Positions 59,413 to 64,000 of a stretch of DNA of 64,000 nucleotides are shown here, piece after piece. This DNA is from Prinsepia uniflora. Lineage: Eukaryota; Streptophyta; Magnoliopsida; Rosales; Rosaceae. Below the pieces are notes generated by a model, which worked only from the letters and a program-made list of their open reading frames with translations, had not been told where the DNA came from and made no database searches. A program made the translations under genes and the position numbers. Where the stretch lies: positions 87,718,503-87,782,502 of the forward strand of contig CM064862.1 in assembly GCA_032719365.1 (NCBI GenBank), in the 5' to 3' direction. Position 1 is the stretch's first letter. Each line of letters starts with the position of its first letter.

Positions 59413-62003
59413 TGTAACACCCCGGACATTCGAGGATTTTAATATTTCAATTTAATGGGTGAATTGACGTTCTTACCCTTGTGAATGGTATGGCCAAATT
59501 ATTGACTTTTGATTGGTGAATTAAATGGACTTTGACCTATGACCGTGACGTAGTTCGGGACGTCACGAGTTCATAGACAGGTGGCACGTCCAATTCGGAC
59601 GATCAGGGAAAAAGTTATGACTATCGGAAGTTCAGGGGCATTATCGTAAGTTGGACTTCACGGGCGAAAATGTTGACTTTTCGTTTGACAATTAATTTTC
59701 ACGCGACTCAAGGACCGATAGGTAGGTCTCGACATCCTGAGTCCGTAGACAGGCGGCACGCCAAAATCAGACTTCGTATGGTTGAGTTACGGGTCTAGGA
59801 AGTGAGGGGTATTTTGGTAATTATTGAACCGGGGGGCATTTTCGTCTTTTTGCCTTGGTTACTGTAGCAGGCCGCGGGGGACATGGGCGGCACCACCATG
59901 TGCGGTGGTTCAATCGTGCAATTGATTGTGCAATTGTGTGCTGGAAAGTTGGGAGTGTCTGATGCTTTAGACCGTGGTCTGTTGCATCCACCGTGCACGA
60001 CCCTATTATTAATTCAAGATTGAAGCTTTTCGGGGGACATTTTTCATTGGACAATTGGACACCCACGAGCTTCTGGGACGGCTTGAAATTAATTAAAACT
60101 GATTATATAGTGTGTGAGCTTCACTCTGGTATTGAAAGGACTGAAAATAAGAGTGGAACCAGAGAGAAACCATTTCGGGAATTTTTGGAGGGAAATCGGG
60201 TTTTTGATTTCTACGGTGTGTTGAGCCAATCTAATCGTAGAGTAAGCTTTCTGGGAGCATTTGGAACACAACCATATCAAAATCGAAGGCAACCAGCCAC
60301 GGGTGAGCTGGGACGGTGACTGCCGTGTTCAGAGGAATTTCAGAGGTTTGGACGACTACTTCCAGGTGAGTGTTGATTCAATTGAGTGTTTTTCCAGTTC
60401 GTTATGATACTATGATGCTTCATGTAAGGTTAATTTGATTTCGGTTTAGAAACCAGTGAGTTGGGGTGATCAACCCGTTTGGATGATCACGGGTCGAAGG
60501 GCCGTTTGAGGATTCGATTTGGCAAATTAATAGCCCAGAACTTAAATTGAATGTTTAATTAACATGTTAGGATCAAATTGGATTGAAATCGAGTAGGAAT
60601 TGATGGGTAATTAACCGGGTCAAGCCGCGGGTGGCAGGCCCGAATTACAGACAAACGGGTGAAGGTGCTGACACTGTAGCTACAGTGTCAAGCGCGTGAC
60701 TTTCACGCGCAGCCACTTTGGGTGGCGCGTGAGGGCGCGTTGGGGCTTATCTCTGATCACGATCAACATGACTTTTATCCCTCTCATAATTCTGAACATT
60801 TTTGGTGAAGTAACCATGTTGATCTGAGATAGTTTTTGATGGGTCAGTTTAGGGCCGGTTACCTCGGGGAACGTGTCGACGGATTCCCCGAGCCGGTTTC
60901 TATTTCGGACTTTGTGGTTAAACGTTTAAGACTTGTAGTGACCCTTACATGTGATTTGGACTGACAGGAATTGTACGATAATCCTGGTACAAGTTCGTAC
61001 GCGCAGGTTCACCGCGGGATCGTACGGTGAGTGGGCCATTTTCTTAAACCCTTGCGTGCATAAATGTTTTCTGGTTTATTATACTTATTCACATGCTAAA
61101 ACAATAATGGTTTTGATGATATGGAAAATATGGTTATGGCACGTTTCACAGTATTTGGGCTTGAGACCCGTCTGATGAAACTTAATGATTGGTTCGGATT
61201 TTATCTATGTATATATATGCTTTGCATGTGGATATCAATAAAATGTATTTGGTACTGCACTGTATAAATCCTTTCATATTATATTGTTTCCTCCGGCGAG
61301 GTACCCCGGAGAGGTCACAGACGTCTAGTACGTCCAGCGTCTATGACGCTAAGCATCAGGTGATGCTGCATCAGGTGATGCTGTACCCGAACGGGATTCG
61401 GGGATTTAACTCGGAAATTGAGACCCGAGTGGCACGCGTAGCCTTATTATTGTGACCTTATTAGGCGTCAAGAACGTCAAACATCAGGTGATGTCGGGAT
61501 TGGAGTGTATAGTGCAGCAACTAAAATTATACTTATGGTTTTGTTATATGCCTTATGGTTCATATTATATGGTTGATGGTTTTAATTACGGATGCATGCA
61601 TGTTTGGAAAACGGAGGGGTAAATTATATGTTTTACTTATCAAATGATTTTATAAACTTGAGTTTCGGTCCACTCACCCTTATTGTTTTTGGTAACCCCT
61701 CCAGGTCGTGATACTGAGGTAGAGGAGGAAACTGAGGCTGAGGCATAGATCTACTTCTGCGTACCTGAACCCCTGTTGGGTGGGTTGCCCGCAGGTTTTA
61801 TTTTAGAGTCGTGCTCGCAACTTGAAATTTTGGATTTCATCCCTTGTCTGACATCTGTTTAATTCGGATTTGATGTATGACTTTAATTTGGTTATTTATG
61901 CAATTGATGTTTTGAGGTTAAAATTGGTATGAATTATTGGGTGTCAGACGGGAGCAGGGCACGTCCCCTTGTGATCCCTGTGGGATCGGGGCGGGTCCTG
62001 TCA
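59413..62003 (+). mobile_element. Complete solo LTR, copy 'd' (2591 bp)
   Basis: Starts TGTAACACCCCGGACATT, ends GGGGCGGGTCCTGTCA, with perfect 5-bp duplications CATTT (59408-59412 and 62004-62008). Contents in order: U3 palindrome (59544-59567), GC-rich hairpin (60691-60745), arm GGTGAGTGGGCC (61026-61037), ACGTC/GACGC and AGCATC-GATGCT hairpins (61300-61500), arm GGTCCACTCACC (61668-61679), acceptor CCCTCCAG-G (61699-61706), and the TGTCTGACA / TGTCAGACGGGAGCAGG pair (61845-61960). Confidence 0.92.
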
Positions 62004-62418
62004 CATTTCCTCCCCAATTTTGAGAGATTAAACAGAGAACAAAAGGGTGAATTTGGGTGAGCATACTGAGTGAACAAATTGAGAAGAACACTGGACTTAG
62101 AACTGAGAAAAACCCAAAAAACAATTTAAGAACACATATGTTGAATTTGATTTCTTCGACGGTTTTGATTGAAATTGACTGAACAATGAGTCTTCTGGGA
62201 GCTCAACGAAGTGAACCAAAGCAACTGGGAACGAAATTGATGGTGAATGGGTGACGAACAAACTCTGCGACGTTTGCAAAGTTTGGAGGTTGAGTTCGAG
62301 TGATTGGAGGAAAGGAAGCTTCAAATTGGTTTTGAAATTATGCTTAGAATGAATAGAGAATGCTCCCTGTATGATCAATTTAATGAAATAACGTGAACTG
62401 GGGTAGGACCCGATTTCA

Positions 62419-62589
62419 GACCCGTCGGGTGTTCATCTTGAGTCGAGAGATTCTAGGATTCAATTTATAAAATTGAAGTCACAGATCAATTATAGACATG
62501 GAATGGATGGTAATGAGTAGGCTCTGTGACTTCAATTTAGTCAAACAAGCCCTAAAACTCCTCGACTCAAGATGAACACCCGACGGGTC
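62419..62589. repeat. Imperfect palindrome
   Basis: Outer arms of 29 bases (62419-62447 and 62561-62589, GACCCGTCGGGTGTTCATCT..) are perfect reverse complements. Inner arms AATTGAAGTCACAGA (62471-62485) and its complement (62523-62537) pair as well. It lies just before a plus/minus LTR junction. Confidence 0.9.
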
Positions 62590-62643
62590 CTAACTCGAGT
62601 TTTACCCAAAACTGACCTATATCATTCAATTGATCACACCAGA

Positions 62644-64000
62644 TGACAGGACCCATCCTAATCCCCCCCGGGATTAGTGCGGGATGATCCTGCTCCCGTC
62701 TGACACGAAGTGTCAGACAAGGGATATTTCCGACCTTTGCCCTCCCGGGCTATCAGAGTACGCCAGTATCCGGAGGAGGTATGTGATATCTCGGTCTCTG
62801 CTACAGTCCACAATCTGATGTCAACCTAAAGGGCAGTCAAAACATTAAAAACTGTGAGTGGACAAAACAAGAGTTTATAAAAACATTTAATAAGAAGACA
62901 TTTGTACCCTTCACTAAAAAGCATGCATGCATTGGAAAACCATTTAACCAAAGAAACCATACGTGGGAACTAAGCCCAAATCAGATATAAACCAAGGTCG
63001 AAAGGACCACAATGAAAATGACCATACGGGCCACTGCCCAAATCCTTATGGACTCGGCCCCAAACCATAAAGAAACCAAGTACACGAGCCACTGCTCAAA
63101 TCCTGTGCACACCTGTGCACACCACATATCATATATATATATACATATAAGTCACACAACCAATCCTGTCACGGTATCCAAAGCTACGCGCGTGCTACCC
63201 GGGTCTCAATTTGAGTCTTCTCAAAGTCAAGGCCAATGTCCGCAGACCACTGATCCTACTCGAGGTAATAGTAACCATAGCCTTCCTGAGAGTAAGGAAC
63301 CCAACTGGGGGGTGACTCCACTCAGTCGGTGCTCCGTGACTACTCCGGGGTCCACCCAGGCCAACGACCCTCCGCGGAGGAGATAATAGAAGTAAAGGAA
63401 GGTAGATGAACATATATATACATAACATAATATCCATGCCCGGTTCCCCTGAACCGTCATGATCCATAATATCTCTAACCAAGGTAACATGCCGGTTCCC
63501 ATAAACCGTCAAGTACCGTAATAACCAACAAGGGTTCATGCCGGTTCCTATAAACCGTCATGAACCACGATACCATAATAAGGGTTCATGCCGGTTCCCA
63601 TAAACCGTCATGAACCTGGGAATCCATTTAAGGTTCCCTAACCTGAAATCAAAACCGTAAAGTGACTGGGTCTCGTGCCCGAACATAGGACATCAGCTGG
63701 GCACCGTGCCCGGAATCTGAGGTCATATGCCCGAGACAAAACTAAATGGGTCTCATACCCGAGTTTATCCTTTTAGAAATCCAAAACCATTTCATTAAAA
63801 CCAATAAAGAAATACAGACCCGTATAAGCACCGTATAAGGCCGAAACCTCGAAATATGTGCTTATACGTAACCACATACAAATGCACCCATGGAATCATC
63901 AAACAAGTAATAAAACATATAATAAACATTTATGCATGCACCAATTTAGAAAACAAGGTCCACTCACAGACCGTCCGAGCTGCCGCCTCGATTTGCGTGC
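62644..64000 (-). mobile_element. U5 half of a gypsy LTR, copy 'g', cut by the window edge
   Basis: Begins TGACAGGACCCATCC. It has arms CTGTGAGTGGAC (62852-62863) and GTCCACTCACAG (63958-63969), and four ATGCCGGTTCC..AACCGTCATG hairpin units (about 63437-63615) followed by GGGTCTCGTGCCCGA-type units. The window ends just beyond the second arm. Confidence 0.7.

Larger units (their letters stand above)
59015..62643 (+). mobile_element. U3 and leader half of another gypsy LTR, split by a solo LTR
   Basis: Begins inside U3 (GCGGTCAAACAGAC, then the TGACGTAGTTCGGGACGTCA block at about 59046) and continues beyond the solo LTR at 59413-62003 to the inverted repeat at 62419-62589. It ends where a reversed U5 end starts at 62644. 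Confidence 0.5.

Overview
This is nuclear DNA of a flowering plant, almost certainly a woody eudicot. The evidence is intron-bearing genes with GT-AG borders, an L-type lectin receptor kinase of the VIII group, a tandem pair of class III peroxidases of the peroxidase-21 type, an S1FA-like gene, a PLAC8/cell-number-regulator gene, and many nested Ty3/Gypsy LTR retrotransposons. A rosid such as Rosaceae fits the gene set and the LTR style, but the sequence alone cannot settle the species.

Layout. Positions 1-11107 are nested LTR pieces of one Ty3/Gypsy superfamily around a decayed gag-protease-RT remnant on the minus strand. Positions 11108-26379 are genic: a PLAC8 gene (12350-14590, +, three single-G frameshifts), a hAT-like element (14880-15740), an S1FA gene (16220-18003, -) and a lectin receptor kinase (20381-22553, -, one frameshift near its start). 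A decayed gypsy remnant follows (26380-27290), then a complete solo LTR (28283-31618). Positions 32520-41245 hold two tandemly duplicated peroxidase genes on the minus strand; the second has lost the catalytic distal histidine. Positions 44176-52593 are a Tat/Retand-like LTR element with an antisense ORF, disrupted by a Tekay/Del-like chromovirus copy (46077-51867) whose core is inverted between its own LTR tips. A second hAT-like element lies at 53564-54700 and a WD40 exon fragment at 55207-55297. The rest, to 64000, is a mosaic of plus and minus LTR pieces with another solo LTR (59413-62003).

The most interesting signal lies in the large gypsy LTRs. All eight LTR copies long enough to judge keep a long-range complementary pair, GAGTGGRC near the middle and GYCCACTC near the 3' end, 0.65-1.3 kb apart. 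The flanking bases co-vary between copies so that pairing is preserved. The enclosed segment carries arrays of very short hairpins whose sequences differ completely between subfamilies, and it ends at a polypyrimidine/CAG-G sequence that looks like a splice acceptor. The LTRs also share a GC-rich hairpin, a palindromic TGACGT/ACGTCA block in U3 and an inverted repeat next to the U5 end. This reads as a conserved RNA fold of the LTR leader, with a possible regulated intron.

How the genes relate: the host genes are independent single-gene units. Only the two peroxidases are related, by segmental duplication that includes at least 2 kb of upstream DNA. The kinase and PLAC8 frameshifts are single extra bases, so they may be assembly errors rather than true pseudogenisation.
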